Shown here piece by piece: positions 15,202 to 23,490 of a DNA stretch of 29,599 nucleotides. The position numbers and the translations under genes are program-made. The notes under the pieces are model-generated. The model saw only the letters and a program-made list of their open reading frames with translations. It was not told where the DNA came from and did no database searches. The first letter of the stretch is position 1. Each line of letters starts with the position of its first letter. This stretch comes from an uncultured Emergencia sp. (GTDB taxonomy: Bacteria; Bacillota; Clostridia; Peptostreptococcales; Anaerovoracaceae): positions 1-29,599 of the forward strand of contig CABSEO010000002.1 of assembly GCA_902476665.1 (NCBI GenBank). Reading direction: 5' to 3'.

Positions 15202-16390
15202 CAAAAAATTCAATATCGTTCTTTCCCTGCTCATAGCTGTCGGACTGTGGGCATATGTTATTGGAGAAACCAATCCACAAGATACTAAAACATTTCGGGA
15301 TATTCCCATCCAGCTGCTCAATGAACAGATCCTTGCGGAAAACGGCCTGGCTCTGGTTGATGTCAGTGCAGAGTCTGTAAATGTGACATTAACAGGAGCA
15401 AGAGCGGATATCAACAGAATTGATGAAAGTGAAATTGTTGCCACAGTTGATTTGGCAGACTCAGCAGCAGGAGAGAATCAGCTTAAAATCAATGTGAGAA
15501 TACCTGATAATGTGGAAATTGAAGATCAGAGTCTGAATAAAATCACAATTACTGTAGAAACCAGGATTTCTAAAGAGATCGACATTGTTCCCGAATACGA
15601 GGGAATCTTTGAGTCAGATCAGGAACCGATTACAGTAGAAATGAACAGAAGCAAAGTTACTGTAACCGGAGCAAAATCACTGGTGGAGCAGGTGGATCAC
15701 GTCAGAGCTCTGGTGGGAGAAGGGGAAGTCAAAGAATCCCTGAAGACTATCGGCAGCCGTCTGACACCGGTAGATGCTGATGGCAATGCAGTAGAACGGC
15801 TTGACTTGTCTGCAAAGACAGTACAGGTAACAGCCCAATTGGCCAGTCTGAAAACAGTGAATCTGGAAGTACCTGTGAACGACTCCAAAGATGAAAATGT
15901 GGAACGCAGTGTTTCAGCACCTAAGACTATTACCATTAAAGGCAGAAGCAGCGATTTGGATTCAATAGAAACCGTAACAGCCGAGACCGTTGATGTTTCA
16001 GAAATCACAAAAGATACTACTGTAGCTATCAAACCGATTCTGCCGGAGGGAGTACAGGTGTCAAGCAAGTCAATCGAGTCTCTATATGTTACTGTGAAGG
16101 TTACAAAGCTGGCAACAAAGACTATTACGCTGGATACCTCAGATATTGACATGGAGGGACTTTCTGACGGTCTGAATGCAGAACTGCAAAAGGATATTAA
16201 AATTAAAGTGACCATTAGCGGAAAGCAGGCGGATTTGCAGGCCATCGAAAAAGAGGATATTTCCCTTCTCATTGACCTGACTGATCTGGAAGCAGGGACC
16301 CATCAGGTGGCTCTGCAGGCTTCCTGCGGCAAAGACTACACTTCTCTGGAAGTGAATCCTGAGGAAATAGAAGTCATTATTATAGAATAA
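15191..16390 (+). CDS. cdaR: CdaA regulatory protein CdaR (YbbR domains)
   Basis: A 399-residue protein anchored by one N-terminal helix (about 7-24, FNIVLSLLIAVGLWAYVIG), followed by an extracytoplasmic part of about four YbbR repeats (each about 80-90 residues, with recurring beta-rich VNVTLTGA- and ITVEMNRSKVTVTGA-like segments). CdaR binds CdaA and modulates c-di-AMP synthesis. I place the start at 15191, with AGGGGGAAAG upstream and the membrane anchor directly after it. The frame is open for 32 more codons upstream, but that stretch lies inside cdaA and encodes no anchor. glmM follows after 32 bp. Confidence 0.92.
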   Translation: MLNNKKFNIVLSLLIAVGLWAYVIGETNPQDTKTFRDIPIQLLNEQILAENGLALVDVSAESVNVTLTGARADINRIDESEIVATVDLADSAAGENQLKINVRIPDNVEIEDQSLNKITITVETRISKEIDIVPEYEGIFESDQEPITVEMNRSKVTVTGAKSLVEQVDHVRALVGEGEVKESLKTIGSRLTPVDADGNAVERLDLSAKTVQVTAQLASLKTVNLEVPVNDSKDENVERSVSAPKTITIKGRSSDLDSIETVTAETVDVSEITKDTTVAIKPILPEGVQVSSKSIESLYVTVKVTKLATKTITLDTSDIDMEGLSDGLNAELQKDIKIKVTISGKQADLQAIEKEDISLLIDLTDLEAGTHQVALQASCGKDYTSLEVNPEEIEVIIIE

Positions 16391-16422
16391 GAAAGGCAGA
16401 GGGAAACGAAGAGGTAACTTAT

Positions 16423-17784
16423 ATGGGAAGATTATTTGGTACAGACGGCGTCAGAGGCGTCGCCAATTCAGAGCTCACCCCTGAGCTGGCATTTCATCTT
16501 GGAAAGGCAGGGGCATATGTTCTGCGAAAAGAGAATAAAAGACCTGTTATTGTCATCGGCAAGGATACCAGAGTTTCCGGTGACATGCTGGAAAACGCTC
16601 TGACTGCAGGCATTCTGGCTGTGGGCGGGAATGTAATCAAAGTAGGAGTGATTCCGACGCCTGCTGTGGCATATCTGACAAAGCATTATCATGCCGATGC
16701 CGGAATTGTCATTTCTGCATCGCATAATTCCTATGAATATAACGGGATTAAGTTCTTTAACGGAGATGGATTCAAACTGGATGATGCCATCGAAGAAAAG
16801 ATTGAGGATATCATTTTATCCGGTGTTGATCCCAGCAGTCATCCTGTGGGTGAGGCTCTGGGACGCTGTATTGAAGCTGAAGAGGATGCAGTGGAGCTGT
16901 ACTGCAGTTTTCTTCTTTCAACCATTGATATCAGGCTGGAAGGCTGGAAGATTGTACTGGACTGTGCCAACGGAGCAGCTTATCAGACTGCTCCGAAAGT
17001 ATACCGTGCACTTGGGGCAGAGGTTGTGACTATCGGATGTGAACCAGATGGCATTAATATCAATGCCCAAATCGGCTCCACTCATCCTGAGAAACTGCAG
17101 CAGAAGGTTGTGGAGGAAAAAGCGGATTTGGGGCTGGCTTTTGACGGTGACGCTGACAGACTTATCGTTGTGGACGAAAAGGGTATGGTCATCGATGGAG
17201 ATAAAACTATCTGCATCTGTGCAAAGATGCTGAAGGAAGCAGGAAAGCTTGCCCGGAACAGGGTTACAGCTACTGTAATGAGCAATATAGGTTTTCACAA
17301 ATATATTGAGGAAAAGGTGGGAGCACAGGTAGAAGTTACAGGCGTAGGCGATCGTTATGTGCTGGAGTCCATGCTGCAGACAGGATGTATTCTGGGAGGA
17401 GAGCAGTCAGGTCATATTATTTTCCTCAATTATACGACTACAGGAGATGGTACTTTATCATCACTGCAGTTTGTTAAGGCTGTCAAAGCCTCCGGCAGAA
17501 AACCTTCCCAGCTATCGTCAGAGATTGAAATTTTCCCTCAGGTTCTGGAAAATGCAAAGGTTTCCAATGATAATAAGAAAGCCTATTTAAAAGATCCGGA
17601 GATTCAGCAGGCTATCAGTGATATTGAAACTGAGATGCAGGGAAGCGGCAGAGTATTGATCAGGCCTTCAGGTACTGAGCCGCTGGTCCGTGTGATGATT
17701 GAGGGTACAGATATTGAAAGAATTCATAAGCTGGCAGTAGATCTTGCAGATTTAATCAGCAGGAAGTGCAGCGAAAAGGAGTAA
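16423..17784 (+). CDS. glmM: Phosphoglucosamine mutase
   Basis: A 453-residue cytoplasmic enzyme interconverting glucosamine 6-phosphate and glucosamine 1-phosphate for peptidoglycan precursor synthesis. It has the family N terminus GRLFGTDGVRG, active-site phosphoserine Ser100 in ISASHN (97-102), the metal-binding loop DGDADR at 241-246 and the sugar/phosphate loops GEQSGH and RPSGTEP. The length is typical (about 445-450). GAGGTAAC precedes the ATG. Its position after cdaA-cdaR is conserved, and GlmM is known to bind and inhibit CdaA in several Firmicutes. glmS follows after 22 bp, so both steps of amino-sugar supply are co-transcribed. Confidence 0.97.
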   Translation: MGRLFGTDGVRGVANSELTPELAFHLGKAGAYVLRKENKRPVIVIGKDTRVSGDMLENALTAGILAVGGNVIKVGVIPTPAVAYLTKHYHADAGIVISASHNSYEYNGIKFFNGDGFKLDDAIEEKIEDIILSGVDPSSHPVGEALGRCIEAEEDAVELYCSFLLSTIDIRLEGWKIVLDCANGAAYQTAPKVYRALGAEVVTIGCEPDGININAQIGSTHPEKLQQKVVEEKADLGLAFDGDADRLIVVDEKGMVIDGDKTICICAKMLKEAGKLARNRVTATVMSNIGFHKYIEEKVGAQVEVTGVGDRYVLESMLQTGCILGGEQSGHIIFLNYTTTGDGTLSSLQFVKAVKASGRKPSQLSSEIEIFPQVLENAKVSNDNKKAYLKDPEIQQAISDIETEMQGSGRVLIRPSGTEPLVRVMIEGTDIERIHKLAVDLADLISRKCSEKE

Positions 17785-17806
17785 TGGAAAAGAGAGGATA
17801 AAAGCT

Positions 17807-19636
17807 ATGTGCGGAATTGTAGGATATGTAGGACATGATAATGCCAGAGACATTATCATAGATGGACTGAAAAAACTGGAGTATAGAGGCTATGACTCGG
17901 CAGGGATTGCCCTGCAGAATAAAGGCCAGATTATCGTGAGAAAACGTCAGGGGAAAATTGCCAATCTGGAGGAGGCAATCGCAGGAGAAGATCTGTATGG
18001 AAATACAGGAATCGGGCATACCAGATGGGCTACCCACGGTGCGCCGTCAGACAGCAATGCGCATCCCCATATCAATGGAGATGGCTCCATCGCTGTGGTA
18101 CATAACGGTATTGTTGAAAACTATGTGGAGCTGAAGGAATGGCTATCTGAAGAGTACGGAGTGGTATTCAGGACAGAGACCGATACGGAAGTTATTGCGC
18201 ATCTGATTGGAGTACTGAAAAAGACAACTCTGGAAGATGCGGTGTACGAAGCTGTAAAGATGATGCGGGGAGCATATGCTATTGTAGTACTGGCAAAGGA
18301 TGAACCGGGGAAAATTGTAGCTTACCGGAAAGACGCACCTCTCATTGCCGGTCTTGGAAAAGGCGGGAATTTTGTAGCTTCAGATATCCCGGCGCTCTTG
18401 AAATATCTGAATAAAATTTATCTGGTGGAAAATAATGAAATGCTTATTTGTACTCCGGAGCAGATTCAGATTCTGGATCAGGACAGAAAGCAGGTCAAGC
18501 GGGATGTGCTGCAGGTTACCTGGAGTATGGAGGATGCAGAAAAAGAAGGTTACGAGCATTTTATGCTGAAAGAGATTTATGAGCAGCCGAAAGCGATCCG
18601 GGAAACTCTCGAGAGAAGACTTTCTGAAGAGGGCAGGATTAAACTGGACGGGATATCTCTGACCTTGACAGATTTGCAGAAGTTTAACAAAATTTATATT
18701 GTGGCCTGCGGAACAGCCTATCATGCAGGACTTGTGGGAAAATACGCCATTGAAAAAATGGCCAGAATTCCTGTAGAGGTTGATGTGGCTTCTGAGTTCA
18801 GATACAGAGATCCTTTCGTGGATGAGAATACATTGTTTATTGCAATCAGCCAGTCGGGAGAGACTCTGGACACTCTGGCAGCTCTCAGAGAGGCCAAGAG
18901 AAAAGGAGCAAGAATTCTTTCCATTGTCAATGTGGTGGGAAGCTCTGTAGCAAGAGAATCAGACGATGTGTTTTATACCTGGGCCGGGCCTGAAATTGCC
19001 GTGGCTTCCACCAAAGCATATACCACGCAGATGATCTGTCTCTACCTCATAGCACTTTATATGGGAGAGATGAAGGGTACTATTACAAAAGAGTATTATG
19101 ATCAGATACTGGATGAGCTTCAGGCTATTCCTGAAAAAGTAGAGCAGATATTATCCCGTTCCGGTGAAGTGGAACAGCTGGCAAAGGTTTTATACAACAG
19201 AACACAGGTCTTCTTTATCGGAAGAGGGCTGGACTCTGCAGTAGCCTATGAAGGTTCTCTGAAACTGAAAGAGATTTCCTATATCAATTCCTTTGCCATT
19301 GCAGCCGGTGAGCTGAAACATGGAACGATCGCGCTGATGGAGCCGGAGACCATTGTTATTGCACTGGCAACACAGGATGCTCTATTTGAGAAAACTTTCT
19401 CAAATATTGTGGAGGTAAAAGCACGTCTTGCTCATGTGGTATCCATTGCCAAAGAAGGCAGAACGCAGATTGAGAAAGAAAGCAACGAGGTCATCTATAT
19501 TCCTCAGTGTGCTGATGAGGTTTCACCGCTTCTGACGGTTATCCCTCTGCAGCTGTTTGCCTACTATGTGGCGAGAGAAAAAGGCGAAGACATTGACAAG
19601 CCAAGAAATCTTGCCAAGAGTGTTACGGTAGAATAA
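17807..19636 (+). CDS. glmS: Glutamine-fructose-6-phosphate aminotransferase (isomerizing)
   Basis: A 609-residue enzyme making glucosamine 6-phosphate from fructose 6-phosphate and glutamine, the entry into cell-wall amino sugars. The N-terminal glutaminase domain begins MCGIVGYVG with nucleophile Cys2 after Met removal, and shows TRWATHG and HNGIVENY. Two SIS isomerase domains follow (ACGTAYHAGLVGKY; ISQSGETLDTL; FIGRGLDSAVAYEGSLKLKE), and the C terminus LAKSVTVE is canonical. GAGAGGAT precedes the ATG. Only 22 bp separates it from glmM, leaving no room for a glmS ribozyme, so its feedback control must differ from that of genes carrying the ribozyme. Confidence 0.97.
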   Translation: MCGIVGYVGHDNARDIIIDGLKKLEYRGYDSAGIALQNKGQIIVRKRQGKIANLEEAIAGEDLYGNTGIGHTRWATHGAPSDSNAHPHINGDGSIAVVHNGIVENYVELKEWLSEEYGVVFRTETDTEVIAHLIGVLKKTTLEDAVYEAVKMMRGAYAIVVLAKDEPGKIVAYRKDAPLIAGLGKGGNFVASDIPALLKYLNKIYLVENNEMLICTPEQIQILDQDRKQVKRDVLQVTWSMEDAEKEGYEHFMLKEIYEQPKAIRETLERRLSEEGRIKLDGISLTLTDLQKFNKIYIVACGTAYHAGLVGKYAIEKMARIPVEVDVASEFRYRDPFVDENTLFIAISQSGETLDTLAALREAKRKGARILSIVNVVGSSVARESDDVFYTWAGPEIAVASTKAYTTQMICLYLIALYMGEMKGTITKEYYDQILDELQAIPEKVEQILSRSGEVEQLAKVLYNRTQVFFIGRGLDSAVAYEGSLKLKEISYINSFAIAAGELKHGTIALMEPETIVIALATQDALFEKTFSNIVEVKARLAHVVSIAKEGRTQIEKESNEVIYIPQCADEVSPLLTVIPLQLFAYYVAREKGEDIDKPRNLAKSVTVE

Positions 19637-19647
19637 AGGTGGCTGTT

Positions 19648-20175
19648 ATGACAGTACCATTGAGAGGACCTTTTTTCAAAATCATTATTGTACTGGCGGT
19701 TATTTCGCTGCTGGTAGCCTGTACCGGTTTTGGTACCAGAGTGAGAATAAAGCTGGCACTGGTAAGTCGAAGCCTCTTTCATTCAGGTGATATTGAGACT
19801 GCACTGATTGAGATGGAAACAGATATTACAGGTGCAGACAGCACAGAACTTTATATCAAAGCGATTAAAAGACTGAAGGCGAAAAAGCTGCCACAGGCAG
19901 AAGATGTGGCAACCGCATTTAAAGACCAGTATATTATCAATACAGTAACAGAGTCTGACGGAGAAGTTACAGTGGATTTTTCCAGCCGGAATCTGGAGGG
20001 AACCGCCAGAGAAGAACAGCTTTTAATCGCACAGATTGTGGCGACTCTGACAGGCTCATTTGCGGAAGTGGAACGAGTGGGATTCACCGTGGATGGAGAG
20101 CCTGCAGAGACACTGATGGGACATGTTCCCATCGGGACAAGCTTCGGCAGACCTTCTGACGTGGAGTGCTGCTGA
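19648..20175 (+). CDS. GerMN-domain lipoprotein (GerM-like)
   Basis: A 175-residue probable lipoprotein. It has an N-terminal hydrophobic signal (about 8-26) with lipobox LLVAC, followed by a beta-alpha domain resembling the GerMN/Germane module of GerM, a protein needed in sporulation and germination where it helps assemble the engulfment channel. Supporting segments are VTVDFSSRNLEG, QLLIAQIVATLTGSFAEVERVGFTVDG and the TLMGHVPIG ending. An upstream GTG at 19639 is in frame, but the ATG at 19648 has AAAGGTGG at better distance. It begins 11 bp after glmS, so it is probably co-transcribed with cell-wall precursor genes. The GerMN assignment is by pattern, not by search. Confidence 0.75.
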   Translation: MTVPLRGPFFKIIIVLAVISLLVACTGFGTRVRIKLALVSRSLFHSGDIETALIEMETDITGADSTELYIKAIKRLKAKKLPQAEDVATAFKDQYIINTVTESDGEVTVDFSSRNLEGTAREEQLLIAQIVATLTGSFAEVERVGFTVDGEPAETLMGHVPIGTSFGRPSDVECC

Positions 20176-20229
20176 CAGGAAGAAAACAACCGAAATAGAT
20201 AAATAATTTTTAGAAAAGGAATGAAAAAA

Positions 20230-21480
20230 ATGCAGAAATACGATATCAGAGATATTGCGCTTGCGCCATCCGGCCATCAGAAGATTGAGTGGGTCAGAAA
20301 TAATATGCCTCTTTTAAGGGGACTGGAAGAGGAATTTTGCAGAACAAAACCTTTTGAAGGAGTTAAAATCTCTCTGTCAGTCCATCTTGAGGCAAAAACT
20401 GCCTATCTTTGTAAAGTGCTGGCAGCCGGCGGGGCACAGATGTCCGTAACCGGAAGCAATGTGCTTTCCACTCAGGATGATGTGGCGGCAGCACTTGCCG
20501 AAAGCGGTATGATGGTTTTTGCCTGGCACGGTGCAACACAGGAAGAATACAGTAGGCATATAGAAATGTGCCTGGAGCACAAGCCTAACATTATCATAGA
20601 CGACGGTGGAGATCTGGTGGGCATGATCCATACGAAACGTCCTGATCTTGCGGAGGAAGTATGGGGCGGCTGTGAGGAAACCACCACAGGAGTCATTCGT
20701 CTTAAAGCAATGGAGAGAGAAGGAATTCTGAAGTTCCCGATGGTGGCAGTCAACGATGCTGACTGCAAGCATCTCTTTGACAACCGCTATGGAACCGGTC
20801 AGTCTGTCTGGACAAGTATTATGGCAAATACCAACCTGATCATAGCGTCAAAAACCGTTGTGGTTGTAGGTTATGGCTGGTGCAGCAGAGGAATTGCTAT
20901 GCGGGCCAGTGCACTGGGGGCCAGGGTTATCGTTACTGAGGTTAATCCGGTGAAAGCCATTGAAGCCAGAATGGATGGATTTGATGTAATGACTATGGCA
21001 AAGGCTGCACCGCTGGGAGATATTTTTGTATCGGCAACAGGCTGCTGCAAAACCATTACTGTGGATCATATGATGACCATGAAAGACGGTGCTATTCTGG
21101 CTAATGCAGGTCACTTCAACTGCGAAATCGACATGGATGATCTGGAAGTTAAAGCAGAAGAGAAAAAGGAAACCCGAAAGAATATCATGGGATACAGACT
21201 GTCCAATGGAAAATGGATCAATGTGATTGCGGAAGGCCGCCTGGTGAATATTGCAGCTCATGACGGACATCCTGCAGAAATTATGGATATGAGTTTTGCT
21301 GTACAGGCTTTATCTGCCATGTACATCAAGGAACATTATGCTCAGCTGAAAAAGGCTGTTATAGATGTCAGCAGTGAAATTGACGATGTGGTGGCCAGAA
21401 GAAAACTGGCTGCATGGGGTATCGAAATTGACCGGTTGACAAGGGAACAGGCGGACTATCTGGACAGCTGGAATGTATAA
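20230..21480 (+). CDS. ahcY: Adenosylhomocysteinase (S-adenosylhomocysteine hydrolase)
   Basis: A 416-residue NAD-dependent enzyme splitting S-adenosylhomocysteine into homocysteine and adenosine, relieving product inhibition of methyltransferases. Substrate-binding segments are SVHLEAKTAYLCKVLAAGGA and GSNVLSTQDDVAAAL. The NAD-binding Rossmann turn VVVVGYGWCSRGIA and the motif NAGHFNCEID are clear. It is the shorter archaeal/thermophile-like form without the C-terminal tail of the eukaryotic enzyme. An ATG at 20221 directly abuts AAAAGGA, whereas the ATG at 20230 lies eight bases from it, so the latter is preferred. It is followed by the TIGR01440 gene. Confidence 0.93.
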   Translation: MQKYDIRDIALAPSGHQKIEWVRNNMPLLRGLEEEFCRTKPFEGVKISLSVHLEAKTAYLCKVLAAGGAQMSVTGSNVLSTQDDVAAALAESGMMVFAWHGATQEEYSRHIEMCLEHKPNIIIDDGGDLVGMIHTKRPDLAEEVWGGCEETTTGVIRLKAMEREGILKFPMVAVNDADCKHLFDNRYGTGQSVWTSIMANTNLIIASKTVVVVGYGWCSRGIAMRASALGARVIVTEVNPVKAIEARMDGFDVMTMAKAAPLGDIFVSATGCCKTITVDHMMTMKDGAILANAGHFNCEIDMDDLEVKAEEKKETRKNIMGYRLSNGKWINVIAEGRLVNIAAHDGHPAEIMDMSFAVQALSAMYIKEHYAQLKKAVIDVSSEIDDVVARRKLAAWGIEIDRLTREQADYLDSWNV

Positions 21481-21546
21481 CTGATGTGATTTGTTCTGAG
21501 AAGCCGCGGTAAGTAAGATTGTAATTTTTTTTAAGAAGGTGATAAA

Positions 21547-22116
21547 ATGACTTATGAGGAAATCAGAGAGCAGGCAGCCCGTGCTGTTACTGAACTTCTG
21601 GATGTAGCAAAACTGGAAAAGGGTGATATCTTTGTTATTGGCTGTTCTTCCAGTGAGATAAAAGGAGCACGTATAGGAAAAGACTCTGATATCAATGCTG
21701 CAAAGGCGGTCTATGACGGTGTAATGCCGATTTTGAAAGAAAGAGGAATCTATCTTGCTGCTCAGTGCTGCGAACATCTGAACAGAGCAGTCATTGTGGA
21801 AAAGGAGGCACTGCTTCCTGGAACCGAAATTGTAAATGTAGTGCCACAGATGCATGCAGGGGGCTCTTTTGCCATGACAGTATATCAGAATGCAGAGCAT
21901 CCGGTGGCGGTAGAGGAAATCAAGGCAGATGCAGGAATGGATATCGGAGATACACTGATCGGGATGCAGCTGAAAAAGGTGGCCGTGCCTGTCCGGATTT
22001 CTGTAAAGGAGATTGGCTGTGCCCATGTGACCTGTGCCAGAACTCGCCCTAAGTTTATCGGAGGAAGCAGAGCGGTTTATGATGACGTGCTGTCCGGTGG
22101 AGATATTCAGAGATAA
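21547..22116 (+). CDS. TIGR01440/UPF0340 family protein (YwlG-like)
   Basis: A 189-residue conserved Firmicute protein of unknown biochemical function (DUF436, YwlG-like). Family segments are visible: VIGCSSSEIKGARIGKDSD at about 31-49, AAQCCEHLNRAVIVEKE, VVPQMHAGGSFAM and GCAHVTCARTRPKFIGGSRA near the C terminus. Conserved Cys and His residues (CCEH, HVTC) could bind metal or take part in catalysis, but this is conjecture. AAGAAGGTG precedes the ATG. It lies 66 bp after ahcY on the same strand and may be co-transcribed. It has no signal peptide, so it is predicted cytoplasmic. Confidence 0.88.
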   Translation: MTYEEIREQAARAVTELLDVAKLEKGDIFVIGCSSSEIKGARIGKDSDINAAKAVYDGVMPILKERGIYLAAQCCEHLNRAVIVEKEALLPGTEIVNVVPQMHAGGSFAMTVYQNAEHPVAVEEIKADAGMDIGDTLIGMQLKKVAVPVRISVKEIGCAHVTCARTRPKFIGGSRAVYDDVLSGGDIQR

Positions 22117-22162
22117 ATGTCTTTTTCCGTTTAAAAAAATAGGGAAAAGAAAGGAAAAATGG

Positions 22163-22191
22163 AACCATCAGCCTCGCTTTTTCATAGTATA
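22163..22191 (+). promoter_or_regulatory. Sigma-K/E-like sporulation promoter in front of a 34-residue ORF
   Basis: AAC (22163-22165), a 17-base spacer, then CATAGTATA (22183-22191), which fits the mother-cell sigma-K pattern mAC-N17-CATAnnnTA of Bacillus. The -10 overlaps an inverted repeat GCTTTTTCATAG/CTATGAAAAGC (22176-22211, one bulge). The start would be about 25 bases before the small ORF. Confidence 0.5.
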
Positions 22192-22223
22192 GAGTAAAAT
22201 CTATGAAAAGCAGGTGAAATAAT

Positions 22224-22328
22224 ATGTCAAACAACTGTGGATTATTCAACAATGAAGGCGGAATCGATACTAGTTTATTGTTCTTCTTCTTACTGTTAGT
22301 AATCATTTTCTGCAACTGCGGAAACTAA
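22224..22328 (+). CDS. 34-residue cysteine-containing membrane microprotein
   Basis: A tiny gene of unassigned function. The N terminus MSNNCGLFNNEGGID is polar, residues 16-29 (TSLLFFFLLLVIIF) form one hydrophobic helix, and the end is CNCGN. Three cysteines flank the helix. AGGTGA lies seven bases before the ATG, a sigma-K/E-like promoter stands upstream, and a strong GC-rich hairpin terminator begins 20 bases after the stop, so this is a complete transcription unit. Similar short proteins ending in FCNCG are, as I recall, common and usually unannotated in Lachnospiraceae. YjcZ-type sporulation microproteins of Bacillus share size and topology but not the cysteines. Confidence 0.75.
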   Translation: MSNNCGLFNNEGGIDTSLLFFFLLLVIIFCNCGN

Positions 22329-22347
22329 AAAGCTTTTACCTATTTAT

Positions 22348-22374
22348 AAAAGGCCCGTAAAACGGGCCTTTTTT
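22348..22374. terminator. Strong bidirectional terminator
   Basis: AAAAGGCCCG (22348-22357), loop taaaa, CGGGCCTTTT (22363-22372) followed by further T; the minus strand also ends in a T run. It serves the microprotein gene and the convergent membrane protein gene at 22450-22911. Confidence 0.9.
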
Positions 22375-22449
22375 CATGCAGTGAATGAACACCAGATGAT
22401 AGATTTTTATCAGTTACGGGAATTTCATTAGTAAAATACTATGTATAAA

Positions 22450-22911
22450 TCAGAAGCCGTAGTGATAGGGGTTATTGTATAGAACACCATAGCCAGTCAG
22501 TGCTTTTACAGCTGAGACAACAAGTGCAATGAGACAGATTACTACTATCACTGCCACAATAATGATCAGCGCTTTTGCCCAGGTCGGGAAGGCTTTTTTC
22601 TCAACATACTGAGGGTCGGTGCCGTTTTCTTCGTATTGAGCGTCATAATAGCTGCCAGTATTATTCCGGCTGCTGTATTGGGTACTGTAATCATTTTTCA
22701 GCGGATAATCTTTGCGTATAACCAGATATATAATTACGCCGATATAGCAGGGAACAAAAGCCGCAGCCAGCGCCCAGAGCCAGGGTGAACAGTCTCTTCT
22801 CTTATTTGCATCGTGATAAACCAGCACTGCGGCAAGGAGCGGCAGTCCCACAGCAAAAATCAGGATCAGTCCTATGAACAGCAGAATAAAAATACTTCCA
22901 AATAAATACAT
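22450..22911 (-). CDS. Three-helix membrane protein, unknown function
   Basis: A 153-residue protein. Helices lie at about residues 4-32 (strongly hydrophobic), 45-65 (WLWALAAAFVPCYIGVIIYLV) and 112-135 (KALIIIVAVIVVICLIALVV). A polar linker of about 45 residues rich in N, Y, S and D joins the last two. The segment VYHDANKRRDCSPWLWALAA followed by IIYLVIRKD resembles a PLDc_N-like membrane motif found in many Clostridial proteins, but no catalytic domain is present. The minus-strand start at 22911 has GGAGGG upstream and an extended -10 (tggTATACT, 22956-22961). Its function cannot be assigned. Confidence 0.7.
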   Translation of the reverse strand: MYLFGSIFILLFIGLILIFAVGLPLLAAVLVYHDANKRRDCSPWLWALAAAFVPCYIGVIIYLVIRKDYPLKNDYSTQYSSRNNTGSYYDAQYEENGTDPQYVEKKAFPTWAKALIIIVAVIVVICLIALVVSAVKALTGYGVLYNNPYHYGF

Positions 22912-22955
22912 CTCTTATCTCTCCCTCCAAAAGTCTTTTGTCAATTTACGATAAC

Positions 22956-22966
22956 AGTATACCATA
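22956..22966 (-). promoter_or_regulatory. Extended -10 promoter for the minus-strand membrane protein
   Basis: The minus strand reads TGGTATACT, an extended TG plus TATACT, about 45 bases from the start at 22911. No -35 is evident. It overlaps the divergent cwlJ promoter region. Confidence 0.4.
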
Positions 22967-22989
22967 TTTCGACTTTCTTGCATATGATA
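22960..22989 (+). promoter_or_regulatory. Sigma-K/E-like promoter for the cwlJ/gerQ-like pair
   Basis: CATATGATA (22981-22989) fits the mother-cell -10 pattern CATAnnnTA; tACC about 17-18 bases upstream is an acceptable -35. It lies 30 bases before the cwlJ start and fits mother-cell expression of a cortex hydrolase. It is weaker than the copy at 22163. Confidence 0.4.
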
Positions 22990-23019
22990 AAGTAAATCTT
23001 TATCCCGAGGTGACAATTT

Positions 23020-23463
23020 ATGCCTATGGACACACGAGAGCTTTTTGCCAGACTGATTCAGTGCGAGGCAGGAGGCGAGGGAGAAGACGGAATGAAAGCA
23101 ATTGCCACTGTAGTGATGAATAGGGCGACCATAGATTACGGTGAGTTTGCCCGTGTCAGCAATGGCGGTGACGTGAGAAATATTATTACGCAGCCCGGTC
23201 AGTTTGTCTGTATGCGCGAAACAATAAGCGGCACTTATAACAGGCAGAATATCTACAATATGAATCCGACACAGGAGCACTATGATATTGTAGACTGGGC
23301 TCTGGCCGGCGGCCGTCTGCTTGGGGTGGATGGATCTCTGTTTTTTTTCAATCCTTACAGTTCCACCTGCCCTACGTACTTTCCAACGGATGTGGGAGTC
23401 ATACACAACCGGATCGGCAACCACTGCTTTTATCTTCCGACTTCCAAATATGCGAAAACATAA
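23020..23463 (+). CDS. cwlJ: Spore cortex-lytic cell wall hydrolase (CwlJ/SleB family)
   Basis: A 147-residue protein of the Hydrolase_2 (SleB/CwlJ catalytic) family, close in length to CwlJ (about 142). The core motif RLIQCEAGGEGEDGMKAIAT with VVMNR holds the catalytic Glu, probably Glu16. The C-terminal half has the family-like LFFFNPYSS and IGNHCFYLP. It has no signal peptide, as in CwlJ, which is deposited in the spore coat by the mother cell and degrades cortex peptidoglycan during germination. GAGGTGAC precedes the ATG. The gerQ-like gene follows after 27 bp, the same order as the cwlJ-gerQ pair in Bacillus, which supports the CwlJ rather than SleB reading. Confidence 0.85.
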   Translation: MPMDTRELFARLIQCEAGGEGEDGMKAIATVVMNRATIDYGEFARVSNGGDVRNIITQPGQFVCMRETISGTYNRQNIYNMNPTQEHYDIVDWALAGGRLLGVDGSLFFFNPYSSTCPTYFPTDVGVIHNRIGNHCFYLPTSKYAKT

Positions 23464-23490
23464 AAATCAAGAAAAGAGAGGTAATGATTT

